DNA from: a bacterium | GTDB lineage: Bacteria; UBP6; UBA1177; JAKLFG01 | Assembly: GCA_022709425.1 (NCBI GenBank) | Contig: JAKLIW010000003.1 | Location: forward strand, 196,090-260,089 | Reading direction: 5' to 3' | Length of the DNA stretch: 64,000 nt | Part shown: positions 33,529-42,100 of the stretch, in pieces | Layout: each line of letters begins with the position of its first letter | Position numbering within the stretch: position 1 is the first letter of the stretch | Notes under the pieces: model-generated | The model's database searches: none | What the model saw: the letters and a program-made list of their open reading frames with translations, nothing else | Told to the model about the DNA's origin: nothing | Translations under genes and position numbers: made by a program

Positions 33529-36066
33529 ATGTGCGGAGTGGTATCCATCACCTACGGGAAAGAGACCGAATTCATGGGCCGCGAGGCGGCCGATCTCCTC
33601 AAGAAACTCGAATACCGCGGCTACGACTCGACCGGCGGCGCCTTCATCGCCGATGACGGCGCGATAACGCTGCGCAAGAAGGTCGGCGCGCCGTCGCGCG
33701 TCATCGAGAAGCTCGAGATAGACAAACTGCCGGGACGGCGCTTCATCGGACAGGTCCGCTGGGCCACCTACGGATCGGTCACCGACCAGAACGCCCAGCC
33801 GCATGAGGTCGAGTGCCGCATCCATATCGTCGGGGCCCACAACGGCAATATATCGAACACCGATACTTTGAAGGAATTCCTCATCCACCACGGCCACAAG
33901 GTGGTATCGGACAACGACGGCGAGATGCTGGTCCATTTGGTCGAACATTACTACGCCGCCCGCGTCCTGAACAAGAAACTCACCGAGGAGCAGAAGATCG
34001 CGGCGATGAAAGGAGCGATCCGCGAGGCGCAGTCCATCGTGCAGGGCTCCTATGCCGCCTGCGTCACGGCGCCCGACATCACCGGGGTCTTCGCGATGAA
34101 AAGCGGTTCGTCGCTCTACGCCGGGAAGGGGAGCGACAGTATCGGGCAGTTCATCGTCGTTTCGTCGGACCTCACCTCGGTCCTGTCGAAGACCCGCTTC
34201 CTCATCCCGTTGTCGGAAGGCGATGGACTCTACTTCACCCACAACGACTACACCGTCTTCTCGCTGTCGGAAGAGAAGGAGCACAAGCCCGATCCGGTCC
34301 GCAGCCGGCTCAATATCGCCGACATATCGCTCCAGCCGCGCTACAGCTTCTTCATGGAGCAGGAGATATTTTCCTCGCCGCGCAACATGGATGCCCTGTT
34401 CCGCTACTACTTCCGCCAGCCGGAGGAGAAGCGGTTCCACGAGGTGTTCGAGGCGCATGCCGATCAGTGCCGCGAGTTCCTCTACGATTTCCTGAAACTG
34501 GGCGACCTGTATGACCGTAAGGCTTTGGTGACGGAGTTCAACGCCCTCACCGGTGACGGCGAATTCATGCGCATCTACGGCGGGCTCAAGGTATTCATCA
34601 ATCCCGAACGTGCCGCCTACGAATTCGGTTCGGAGGATGCGGCGCTCCTTGAGGAACTGACGGCGGCCGATCCCCGTTCGTTCCAGAAACTCGTCCTCAT
34701 CGACATGATGCTCATCTGGAAGAAGAAGCGCACCGTCCTCAAGAACCGTGACCGGCTCATCGATCTTTTGAAGGAACGGCGCAGTACCGGCGGCCGCGTT
34801 TTCATCGTCGCCTCGGGGACCAGCTACCATGCGGCGCTCTCGGCCGGATATTTCTTCAACAACCTCTCGGGTCTTTCAGTCTTCCCCGCCAACCCCGGGA
34901 TGTTCCGGTCGCTCTATATGAACGCGCTGGCTCCCAGCGATATCATCATCGGGGTAAGCCAGTCGGGCGAGACCAAGGACCTCGTCGACATATTTAACGA
35001 TGTCAAGACGAAGTACCACGATGCCGTGCAGATGCTGTCGGTGGTCAACAATGAGAACTCGACCCTGCCGCAGGAGAAATCGGCCTTCTATCTGCCGGTC
35101 CTGTGCGGCCCCGAGATAGCGGTCGCGGCGACCAAATCGTTCGTCAGCCAGATGGCGCTGTTCTACATCGTCGCCGCCTTCATGGCCAAGAGCGAAGAGG
35201 AGGTCCACGGCGATCTGGACAAGATCCGCTACTACCTCGACTTCACGCTCAAGAATCTCGACACCGCCATCACCGGCGTGGCGAACCGCTGGTTCCTCAA
35301 GCCATCGATGCATATCCTCGGCACCTCGCTCATCGGCATCGCCCGCGAAGGGGCGCTCAAGGTGCGCGAGGTGGTGCTCAACCACACCGAAGGCTATGAT
35401 GCCGCCGAGTTCAAGCACGGACCCAACACGATATTGGGCGACAACACCATCTTCTCGCTGACCGATATGGAGCGGCTCCACACGGCGATGATGGAGTCGT
35501 TCGAAAAGCTCGTCAACGGTGGGCTGGTGCGTGGCGATCGCTGTCCGACCGCCGACTACCTGACGGCGTTGCGCAACCTCAAGTTCCGGGTCGGCGAGAT
35601 GCCGCCGATCGACCGGGCGGCCGTCTCGCCCGAGGTGCGCGATCAGTTGCGGCGTCATTTCGAGAATTACCGCGAAAAAACGGCGCTGACAAATTTCTTC
35701 TCCAACTATCCGCTCGTCTTCGTCTGTCCCCCCGACGAACGTGATATACGCATCACCATCACCCAGATACACACCCATAAGATCCGCGGCGCCGACATCG
35801 TGCTTATCGCCGAAGAGGATGAGACGCTGCGCAAGGCGGTCTTCGGCCGCCCGGCGGGGATAGAGCATTACTACGCCGAATACATCACCGTTCCGGCGAC
35901 CGGCGACCGCAACATATTCGCCTTCGAGGCATCGGTGGTGCTCCAGATGCTCGCCTTCAAAATGTCGGTCGAGAAGATGAAGTACCTGAACCGCAGCCGG
36001 GTCGAGAACCACGGGGTCCACCCTGACGTGCCGAAAAATGTGTCGAAGTCGATAACGGTCGATTAG
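33529..36066 (+). CDS. Enlarged GlmS-like glutamine amidotransferase/sugar isomerase
   Basis: 845 residues against about 600 for GlmS. The N-terminal amidotransferase domain is complete: Cys2 (MCGVVSITYG), EYRGYDSTGG, RWATYGSVTDQNAQPH and AHNGNISNTD. A SIS domain follows (VASGTSYHAAL, GVSQSGETKDLVDIF) and a second holds REGALKVREVVLNHTEGYDAAEFKHGPN; the end PKNVSKSITVD resembles the GlmS C-terminus. About 240 extra residues lie between amidotransferase and SIS parts (roughly 260-415) and near 640-740. It likely makes glucosamine-6-phosphate or a related amino sugar; a canonical glmS might exist elsewhere. Confidence 0.82.
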   Translation: MCGVVSITYGKETEFMGREAADLLKKLEYRGYDSTGGAFIADDGAITLRKKVGAPSRVIEKLEIDKLPGRRFIGQVRWATYGSVTDQNAQPHEVECRIHIVGAHNGNISNTDTLKEFLIHHGHKVVSDNDGEMLVHLVEHYYAARVLNKKLTEEQKIAAMKGAIREAQSIVQGSYAACVTAPDITGVFAMKSGSSLYAGKGSDSIGQFIVVSSDLTSVLSKTRFLIPLSEGDGLYFTHNDYTVFSLSEEKEHKPDPVRSRLNIADISLQPRYSFFMEQEIFSSPRNMDALFRYYFRQPEEKRFHEVFEAHADQCREFLYDFLKLGDLYDRKALVTEFNALTGDGEFMRIYGGLKVFINPERAAYEFGSEDAALLEELTAADPRSFQKLVLIDMMLIWKKKRTVLKNRDRLIDLLKERRSTGGRVFIVASGTSYHAALSAGYFFNNLSGLSVFPANPGMFRSLYMNALAPSDIIIGVSQSGETKDLVDIFNDVKTKYHDAVQMLSVVNNENSTLPQEKSAFYLPVLCGPEIAVAATKSFVSQMALFYIVAAFMAKSEEEVHGDLDKIRYYLDFTLKNLDTAITGVANRWFLKPSMHILGTSLIGIAREGALKVREVVLNHTEGYDAAEFKHGPNTILGDNTIFSLTDMERLHTAMMESFEKLVNGGLVRGDRCPTADYLTALRNLKFRVGEMPPIDRAAVSPEVRDQLRRHFENYREKTALTNFFSNYPLVFVCPPDERDIRITITQIHTHKIRGADIVLIAEEDETLRKAVFGRPAGIEHYYAEYITVPATGDRNIFAFEASVVLQMLAFKMSVEKMKYLNRSRVENHGVHPDVPKNVSKSITVD

Positions 36067-36079
36067 AGGGGAGAGGGGA

Positions 36080-37720
36080 ATGGTCCGCGCAACGCGTTTC
36101 TTCCGTATCAAGGAGATCGGGCTGGTCCTGGCCAAGTACGACCTTATCCCGTGGGTGCCTACCACCGCTCAGCGAGTTCTCGGCTATGCCGGGACCGGTG
36201 AGTCGAACGAGCAAAATCGCAAAATGCCGATCGGCCAGAAATTGCGCCGCTCATTTGAGGAATTGGGAACCACCTACATCAAACTCGGTCAGATACTTTC
36301 TCTCCGCAAAGACATCCTGCCCGATGAGATAACCGACGAACTGAAGAAACTGCAGGATCGCGTGAGCCCCATTGATTTCGATGAAATGAAGCCGATCATC
36401 GAACGGAACCTTTGCGCGCCGATAACCGACATCTTCTCCGAGTTCGACGAAAAGCCGCTGGCGGCCGCGTCGATATCGCAGGTGTACCGTGCGGTGCTTA
36501 AGAAAGGCGGCGCCGAGGTGGTGGTCAAGGTCCGCAAGCCGGGCATCGTAGAGACGATACAGAGCGACCTCGAGATGCTCAAATGGCTTGCCGAAATGAT
36601 GCAGAATCACAGCCAGCTGGGCGAGAGTTTCGATTTCGTCGGCATCGTCGACGAGTTCTTCTCGTCGATGGAAATGGAACTCGACTTCCTCATCGAGATG
36701 CGCAATACCCGCCGGTTCGCCAAGAACTTCGCGGCCCCCGAGTGGGACTGGCTCATGTTCCCGAAGATATACGACGAGTATTCCACCAAGCGGATGCTGG
36801 TCATGGAGTACATCCACGGCCGCAAGATAGACGAGATACATGACCCCGCCTTCACTATCGACCGTCATCTGGTCGCCAAGAACGGGGCGAAGTCGTTCAT
36901 GAAGCAGATATTCGAGGACGGCTTCTTCCACGCCGACCTGCACGCCGGGAACTTCTTCTTTCTCGACAACAATCGGCTCGCGGTGTTCGACTGCGGCATG
37001 GCGGGGACCATCGACCGTTACACGCGGGAGATGTTCGCCGAGATGCTTATCGCCTTCGCTAAAAAGGATTATGTGTCGCTCGCTTCGCTCTACGCCGAGA
37101 TCAGCGATTCGCCCATCGCGGTCAATAAGAAACAGCTTGCCCGCGACATCCGGCGCATCACCGAGAGTCTCCCCGAGACACTGGTCGAGGTCGATATGTC
37201 GGAACTCTTCTCGAAGGTGATGGGGGTCCTTTACCGGCATAAACTGCGCATCCCGAAGAATTTCACGCTTCTCATCCGCGGCGCCTCGATGCTCGAAGGG
37301 CTCGGCCGCGATCTGGTGCCCGACTTCAACTTCATCCACGAATCGCAGGAACTCGCGTCGGTAGTTATCAACGCCAAATATTCGCCGGAGCGGGTCCGCG
37401 AGAACCTCTATTATCTCGGCATGCGACTCCTCGACATGGGGAAGACGCTTCCACTCAACCTCTCGGAGATCATCGAAAAACTCGAGAACGGCAATCTTAA
37501 ACTCAACTGGGAATTCTTCATCAGCGGCCGTGATCGTCTTTTCATCTCGAAACTCGTCACCCGCATCGTGACCGCTTTTATGCTGACGGGCCTTCTCATA
37601 TCGTTCGGTACATTCAATGGGACGCCGTACCTCTACATAATCTATCTGCCGCTCGCATTGTTCTCGACCATTGCCTTTATCCTGACCTTCCGTAAGGACC
37701 GCAAGGACCGTCGTAAATGA
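36080..37720 (+). CDS. ABC1/AarF (UbiB-type) atypical kinase
   Basis: 546 residues. The family hallmarks are present: the K-x-G-Q motif in YIKLGQILSLRKDILP, the Ala-rich nucleotide loop AAASISQVYRA, VVKVRKPG, MELDFLIEMRNTRRF, FFHADLHAGNFF and LAVFDCGMAG. The C-terminus has two membrane helices (VTAFMLTGLLISFGTF and YIIYLPLALFSTIAFILTF). UbiB-type proteins act in quinone or lipid metabolism; no quinone gene is nearby. Its stop overlaps the next start by ATGA. Confidence 0.9.
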   Translation: MVRATRFFRIKEIGLVLAKYDLIPWVPTTAQRVLGYAGTGESNEQNRKMPIGQKLRRSFEELGTTYIKLGQILSLRKDILPDEITDELKKLQDRVSPIDFDEMKPIIERNLCAPITDIFSEFDEKPLAAASISQVYRAVLKKGGAEVVVKVRKPGIVETIQSDLEMLKWLAEMMQNHSQLGESFDFVGIVDEFFSSMEMELDFLIEMRNTRRFAKNFAAPEWDWLMFPKIYDEYSTKRMLVMEYIHGRKIDEIHDPAFTIDRHLVAKNGAKSFMKQIFEDGFFHADLHAGNFFFLDNNRLAVFDCGMAGTIDRYTREMFAEMLIAFAKKDYVSLASLYAEISDSPIAVNKKQLARDIRRITESLPETLVEVDMSELFSKVMGVLYRHKLRIPKNFTLLIRGASMLEGLGRDLVPDFNFIHESQELASVVINAKYSPERVRENLYYLGMRLLDMGKTLPLNLSEIIEKLENGNLKLNWEFFISGRDRLFISKLVTRIVTAFMLTGLLISFGTFNGTPYLYIIYLPLALFSTIAFILTFRKDRKDRRK

Positions 37721-38787
37721 AGACCTCTTTCCTGATACGTGTTCATCTGGAGCAGTTGGAACGTAATACGCTGTCGCCTTATGCATCCTTCTCAGACGCG
37801 AGCAAGGGGAGAGAACGATCTGACAAGCTCTGCCCGATACGACCGCTCTTTCAGCACGATCGCGACCGTATCGTCCACTCGAAGGCGTTCCGGCGGCTCA
37901 AGGACAAGACGCAGGTGTTCCTCTCGCCCGAAGGGGGCCATTACCGCAATCGGCTGACCCACACCCTCGAGGTGTCGCAGATAGCGCGGACGATAGCCCG
38001 GGCGCTCGGTCTCAACGAACAGCTCGCCGAGGCGATCGCGATGGGACATGATCTCGGTCACACGCCGTTCGGCCACTCCGGTGAACGGGCGCTGGCGCGG
38101 CTTCTGCCGAGCGGTTTCCGCCACGAAGAGCAGAGTCTGCGGGTGGTCGAGCTACTCGCCCGTCAGGGGCGCGGCCTCAATCTCAGCTTCGAGGTGCGCG
38201 ACGGCATCGTGAAACATTCGAAGGGGAAGGGAAAACTGCTCAAGAAAGAGGGCCTCCCGGCAACGCTCGAAGGGCAGGTGGTGCGCCTGTCGGACATCAT
38301 CGCCTATGTCAATCACGACATCGACGACGCCATCGGGGGCGGTTTCATCAAGGAACGCGACATCCCCTGCGTCGGCTGTCTGGGAAAAAAGACCTCCGAA
38401 CGGATCAACCGGCTGGTCATCGATGTCATCCAGACCAGCATGGACACTCTGCAGGCGGGCGATATCCGCATACTGCTGTCCGACAAGGCATCCGCCGCGG
38501 TCGAAGAGACGCGGGAATTCCTCTACAAGGAGGTCTACGATGCCCCGGCGATACGGCGCGAATTCGAGAAGGCCGAGGCGATCATCAAGGCGCTGTTCGA
38601 TCATTTCCGCGACAACTACGACCAACTGCCGCGCTACTATCAGCCGCTCGTTTCCCCCGAACCGGCGCGTAATATCGCCGATTTCATCGCGTCTTTGACC
38701 GACTCCTACGCGATCGCCCTCTATCGAACGCTCTTTATTCCCGAGCGCCTGCCGTACCCCGAGCTGCAACATGATGACGAAAAATAG
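37717..38787 (+). CDS. dgt: dGTPase-family deoxynucleotide triphosphohydrolase
   Basis: 356 residues. HD-domain hydrolase: RLTHTLEVSQIARTIARALG gives the first H, GHDLGHTPFGHSGE the HD pair and downstream histidine, and LSDIIAYVNHDIDD the last Asp. SKAFRRLKDKTQVF is the usual N-terminal signature. It overlaps the preceding kinase gene by 4 bp and the next gene by 17 bp, so translation is coupled. Cleaves dNTPs to nucleoside and triphosphate; exact substrate preference unknown. Confidence 0.92.
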   Translation: MKTSFLIRVHLEQLERNTLSPYASFSDASKGRERSDKLCPIRPLFQHDRDRIVHSKAFRRLKDKTQVFLSPEGGHYRNRLTHTLEVSQIARTIARALGLNEQLAEAIAMGHDLGHTPFGHSGERALARLLPSGFRHEEQSLRVVELLARQGRGLNLSFEVRDGIVKHSKGKGKLLKKEGLPATLEGQVVRLSDIIAYVNHDIDDAIGGGFIKERDIPCVGCLGKKTSERINRLVIDVIQTSMDTLQAGDIRILLSDKASAAVEETREFLYKEVYDAPAIRREFEKAEAIIKALFDHFRDNYDQLPRYYQPLVSPEPARNIADFIASLTDSYAIALYRTLFIPERLPYPELQHDDEK

Positions 38788-39772
38788 CACCCTCAAGAAC
38801 ATCATTCTGGCGCTCTCGATACTGGCCAACCTCCTGTTCGGCGGCTGGTTGCTGTTTTTCGACGAGGAGGTCGAAGAGGTTGAAACGGCCGAGTGCCGAC
38901 TCTACCCGGAGTCCGAATGCGCCGCCGATTTCCCCGCGTCGCTACGGGATCGGGTTCCGCTGTTCCATGCGTATTCGATACGGGGCGATCAGACGGTATT
39001 CCTCGATTTTTCGCTCAAAGGGACGATATCGGAATCAATACAGGCGAAATACGACCGCGAGGTATCGACCGACATCGTTCGCAACATACAGATGTTGGTC
39101 TATTTCTTCCTTGACTATCAGGTCCGGCTCGGCAAGAACGATCGTATCGCTCTTTTTTATCGCCCGGAAGACAACCGGATAACCTATCTGCGGCTCCGCA
39201 GTCGGGCCTATAACGCGGTTTTCGAGGCCTTTCTCTACGAAAAGGACGGTGTCGAGACCTATGTTACCATCGATGGATCCATCCTGCCGCCGTGCCTCAA
39301 GAACGGTCCCTTCGTCGACTGTCCTGATGTCCGACTCGAAAAAAAGCAGGAGGTGCTGGTCCCGATCTTTCTGCTGCCGCAGAACGGCGAGGTTCGCTTC
39401 CCGTTTGACGCATGGGTCCTCAAGATAACCGATTTCTCGAAAACCGGTGGTTCGGTACAGGTGACCTTTCCCGATCAGGGTCTGGTAGGGTTCTTCGAAT
39501 ATCTCGGCACGGTCAGTCCTCAAATAAAGGAGGGGCGCCGTTACCGCAAGGGAACGGTCGTCGGTACCGGTGGCTTTGCCAAACGGGGAGAAATGGACGG
39601 TGTTCGTTATTATCTTGAACGACGCGACGGCACCTCTGTGTCGCCCTTCTTCTTCCACCACACCTACCTGCGGCTCATCCCCTCGGAGGAAAAGACCAAT
39701 TTTACGATAACCCAGAATTTCTACCGCAACTGGCACAAACAGGGGCAGGAATTCGAGAAACAGTATTATTGA
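38771..39772 (+). CDS. Membrane-anchored degenerate M23 (LytM-like) protein
   Basis: 333 residues with an N-terminal membrane anchor (IILALSILANLLFGGWLLFF). The middle (KNDRIALFYRPEDNRITYLRLRS ... YVTIDGSILPPCLKN) parallels the domain in front of M23 endopeptidases such as MepM. The C-terminal part (GLVGFFEYLGTVSPQIKEGRRYRKGTVVGTGG) parallels the YaHLS...V..GQ.V.KGQ.IG.VG core. However, the zinc ligands (HxxxD and HxH) are absent. Like EnvC, NlpD or FlgE-type LytM factors it is probably a non-enzymatic cell-envelope regulator. Family call is by pattern and moderate. Confidence 0.6.
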   Translation: MMTKNSTLKNIILALSILANLLFGGWLLFFDEEVEEVETAECRLYPESECAADFPASLRDRVPLFHAYSIRGDQTVFLDFSLKGTISESIQAKYDREVSTDIVRNIQMLVYFFLDYQVRLGKNDRIALFYRPEDNRITYLRLRSRAYNAVFEAFLYEKDGVETYVTIDGSILPPCLKNGPFVDCPDVRLEKKQEVLVPIFLLPQNGEVRFPFDAWVLKITDFSKTGGSVQVTFPDQGLVGFFEYLGTVSPQIKEGRRYRKGTVVGTGGFAKRGEMDGVRYYLERRDGTSVSPFFFHHTYLRLIPSEEKTNFTITQNFYRNWHKQGQEFEKQYY

Positions 39773-39781
39773 GGTGATCCC

Positions 39782-40747
39782 ATGACCGCGCAACGGATAC
39801 TCGTCACCTGCGACCTGCCGGGCGACCGGCTCGCGACGCTCAAGAAGGATCCCCGGTTCGCCGTCACGGTGCTCGACGACGCCGGCCGACGCGACATCCC
39901 CGGCGCGGTGAGCGGGCTGGACCCGCACGGCATCGTGGCGCTCCTTTCCGATACGCTCGACGCCCGCGTGCTCGGTTCGGCCCCCGCGCTCAAGGTCGTG
40001 TCGAATTACGCCGTCGGCTACAACAACATAGACACCGCCTTCGCAAAAGAGCAAGGGATAGCGGTCACCAACACGCCCGATGTCCTGACCGACGCGACCG
40101 CCGACATCGCGTTCCTGCTCATCCTTGCGGTCTCCCGCCGCGGCTGGGAGGCGGAGAACTTCATGCGCGCAGGGAAATTCGGCGGCTGGCTGCCCGACCT
40201 GTTCCTCGGCATCGGCCTGCAGGGGAAGAGGCTCGGCATACTCGGCTACGGACGCATCGGTTCGGCGGTCGCCCGACGCGGTCGCGCCTTCGGGATGCGG
40301 ATAGCCTACCATGCCCGGAACCGTCTGCCGCATGCGCGGGAAGCGGCCGAGGCGCTGGAATACCTGCCGCTCGACCGACTCATCGCCGAAAGCGACGTAC
40401 TGTCGCTCCATATGCCCTACACCCCGGCGGCGCGCCATCTCATCGGCGCGGCGGCTCTCGCGACGATGAAGCCGACCGCCATCCTGATAAATACGGCGCG
40501 CGGCCCACTCGTCGACGAAGCGGCGCTTCTGGTGGCGCTCCGTGAACGGCGCATCTTCGGCGCCGGGTTTGATGTCTACGAGCACGAACCGAAGGTTGAT
40601 CCGGCCCTGCTCACTCTCCCCAACGTGTCGGTCCTGCCGCACATCGGTAGCGCCACCATCGAAACACGCGCCGCAATGGCCGCGCTGGCGATCGACGACT
40701 GCGTCGCAGTGCTCACCGGCGCGGAGCCGCGTAACCGGGTCGTGTGA
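39782..40747 (+). CDS. D-2-hydroxyacid dehydrogenase (glyoxylate/hydroxypyruvate reductase type)
   Basis: 321 residues; GAGGTG lies 5 nt before ATG. NAD-binding fingerprint LGYGRIGSAVARRGRAFGM. Catalytic arginine in NTARGPLVDE, glutamate in DVYEHEPKVDP and histidine in VLPHIGSATIETR are in the expected order. NYAVGYNNID is the substrate-loop signature of the glyoxylate reductase branch. Reduces a small 2-oxoacid; precise substrate unknown. Confidence 0.9.
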   Translation: MTAQRILVTCDLPGDRLATLKKDPRFAVTVLDDAGRRDIPGAVSGLDPHGIVALLSDTLDARVLGSAPALKVVSNYAVGYNNIDTAFAKEQGIAVTNTPDVLTDATADIAFLLILAVSRRGWEAENFMRAGKFGGWLPDLFLGIGLQGKRLGILGYGRIGSAVARRGRAFGMRIAYHARNRLPHAREAAEALEYLPLDRLIAESDVLSLHMPYTPAARHLIGAAALATMKPTAILINTARGPLVDEAALLVALRERRIFGAGFDVYEHEPKVDPALLTLPNVSVLPHIGSATIETRAAMAALAIDDCVAVLTGAEPRNRVV

Positions 40748-42042
40748 ACGACGTGCGACGCGCCATAGCTGCGGCTCGCCGCTTTCTGCTCATCAACCCG
40801 CCCGTCGACGACTTCACCGCCTACAGCCTCTGGAGCGTACCACTCGGCCTGCTGCGGGTCGCCGCCGGACTGCGTGCGGCGGGCAAGGAGATCACATGGC
40901 TCGATCTGCTCGACGATCCGACGATGCTTTTGCCGCCGCCTTCAATAGCGCCCGAATACCGCGCCGACGGTCGCCACGATTTCTGGAAGACCCCGATCCC
41001 CAAGCCGTCCGAACTTGCGATGGTGCCGCGTCGCTATAACCGTTTCGGTGCGACCGATGATCATCTGCGAGCGGCGCTCGCAGATCTTTCCGCGCCCGAC
41101 GCGATCCTCATCGCGACCGGGATGACCTACTGGTACCGGAGTGTCATTCATACCGCCGATATCCTGCGCGAGCGGTTCCCCGGCGTGCCGCTGATCGTCG
41201 GCGGGACCGCCGCACGGCTTATTCCGGGACGGTTCACGGCGGCCGGCCTGCTGGTGGAGGAGGGGGAGCTGTTCCCCGGTGTCGATCTGGGGAATGTTTC
41301 AGATATCACCGAACACTGCGAGGTTTATCCGCTGGAACTCATCAGTGGTTGCCCTTTCCGTTGCCGCTATTGTGCTTCGTCGTTCTTTCACGAAAAGGTT
41401 CGTGTGAACGATATCGTGTCGCAGGCTAAAGCGCTGAAGAAATGGAACGCGAGGACTTCGAAAAAAGATGCCGTCTTTTTTGATGATGCGCTTTTGCTCG
41501 ATAAGGGACGCTATCTGAAAGAACTGCTTGCTTGCATTGAGCCGGGTCAATTTCGTTTCCATGTCCCGAACGGACTCCATCTGCGGGAGCTTGACGCATC
41601 GCTCGCGACGCTTCTGCGGCTGTATCAATTCTCGCCGCTTCGGTTCGGATTCGAGACGATCTCCGATCGGTTCGATGCAAAGAAAGAGACGGCGATGCTG
41701 GCCGAAAAGACAGCACTCCTGCGCGATGCCGGATATCGTTCCGCCGAGATAGGGATATATTTGCTCTGCGGTATGCCGGGACAGACGGTCGCCGAGGTCG
41801 AGGATTCCGTCGCGGCGGTCATCGCGGCGGGCGGACGGCCGTATCTCAGCGAGTTCAGTCCGGTGCCGGGGACGCCGCTTTTCGACGAGCACCGCGCCGA
41901 AAGCCGGCTCGACTTCGCGGACGAACCGCTCTACCATAATAATTCATTGTCGGCCTACCGCTCTCCGGTCTTCACCCCGGCGGTGGTGAAGCGGATCAAG
42001 GATCGCCTCGCGGCGCTCTACCGTGAACAGGACGGGCGGTGA
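40744..42042 (+). CDS. B12-binding-like/radical SAM protein
   Basis: 432 residues from GTG 40744, overlapping the previous stop by 4 bp. The N-terminal part (FLLINPPVDDF ... PLGLLRVAAGLRAAG) resembles a cobalamin-binding domain. The B12-contact D-x-H-x-x-G is not visible, as in many members. The radical SAM cluster motif is ISGCPFRCRYCAS, followed by FFDDALLLDKGRYLKELL, FHVPNGLHLRELD and LRFGFETISD. A late LCGMPGQTVAEVEDSV is typical of this superfamily. Reaction unknown. Confidence 0.85.
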   Translation: MNDVRRAIAAARRFLLINPPVDDFTAYSLWSVPLGLLRVAAGLRAAGKEITWLDLLDDPTMLLPPPSIAPEYRADGRHDFWKTPIPKPSELAMVPRRYNRFGATDDHLRAALADLSAPDAILIATGMTYWYRSVIHTADILRERFPGVPLIVGGTAARLIPGRFTAAGLLVEEGELFPGVDLGNVSDITEHCEVYPLELISGCPFRCRYCASSFFHEKVRVNDIVSQAKALKKWNARTSKKDAVFFDDALLLDKGRYLKELLACIEPGQFRFHVPNGLHLRELDASLATLLRLYQFSPLRFGFETISDRFDAKKETAMLAEKTALLRDAGYRSAEIGIYLLCGMPGQTVAEVEDSVAAVIAAGGRPYLSEFSPVPGTPLFDEHRAESRLDFADEPLYHNNSLSAYRSPVFTPAVVKRIKDRLAALYREQDGR

Positions 42043-42044
42043 AG

Positions 42045-42073
42045 TTGCTTTTTTAGCGCCTGCGGGGTACAAC
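42045..42073 (+). promoter_or_regulatory. Sigma-70-like promoter for the GH13 gene
   Basis: TTGCTT (42045-42050), 17 nt, TACAAC (42068-42073), starting just after the radical SAM stop codon; the AGGGGAGGA ribosome site follows at 42085-42093. Confidence 0.55.
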
Positions 42074-42100
42074 ATCCCGTCACTAGGGGAGGATACCGTA

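Noticed and set aside
31753..34830. Over 1000-codon minus-strand frame
   Set aside because: Runs antisense across two well-supported genes (Xaa-Pro aminopeptidase and the GlmS-like gene); composition is that of an antisense frame.
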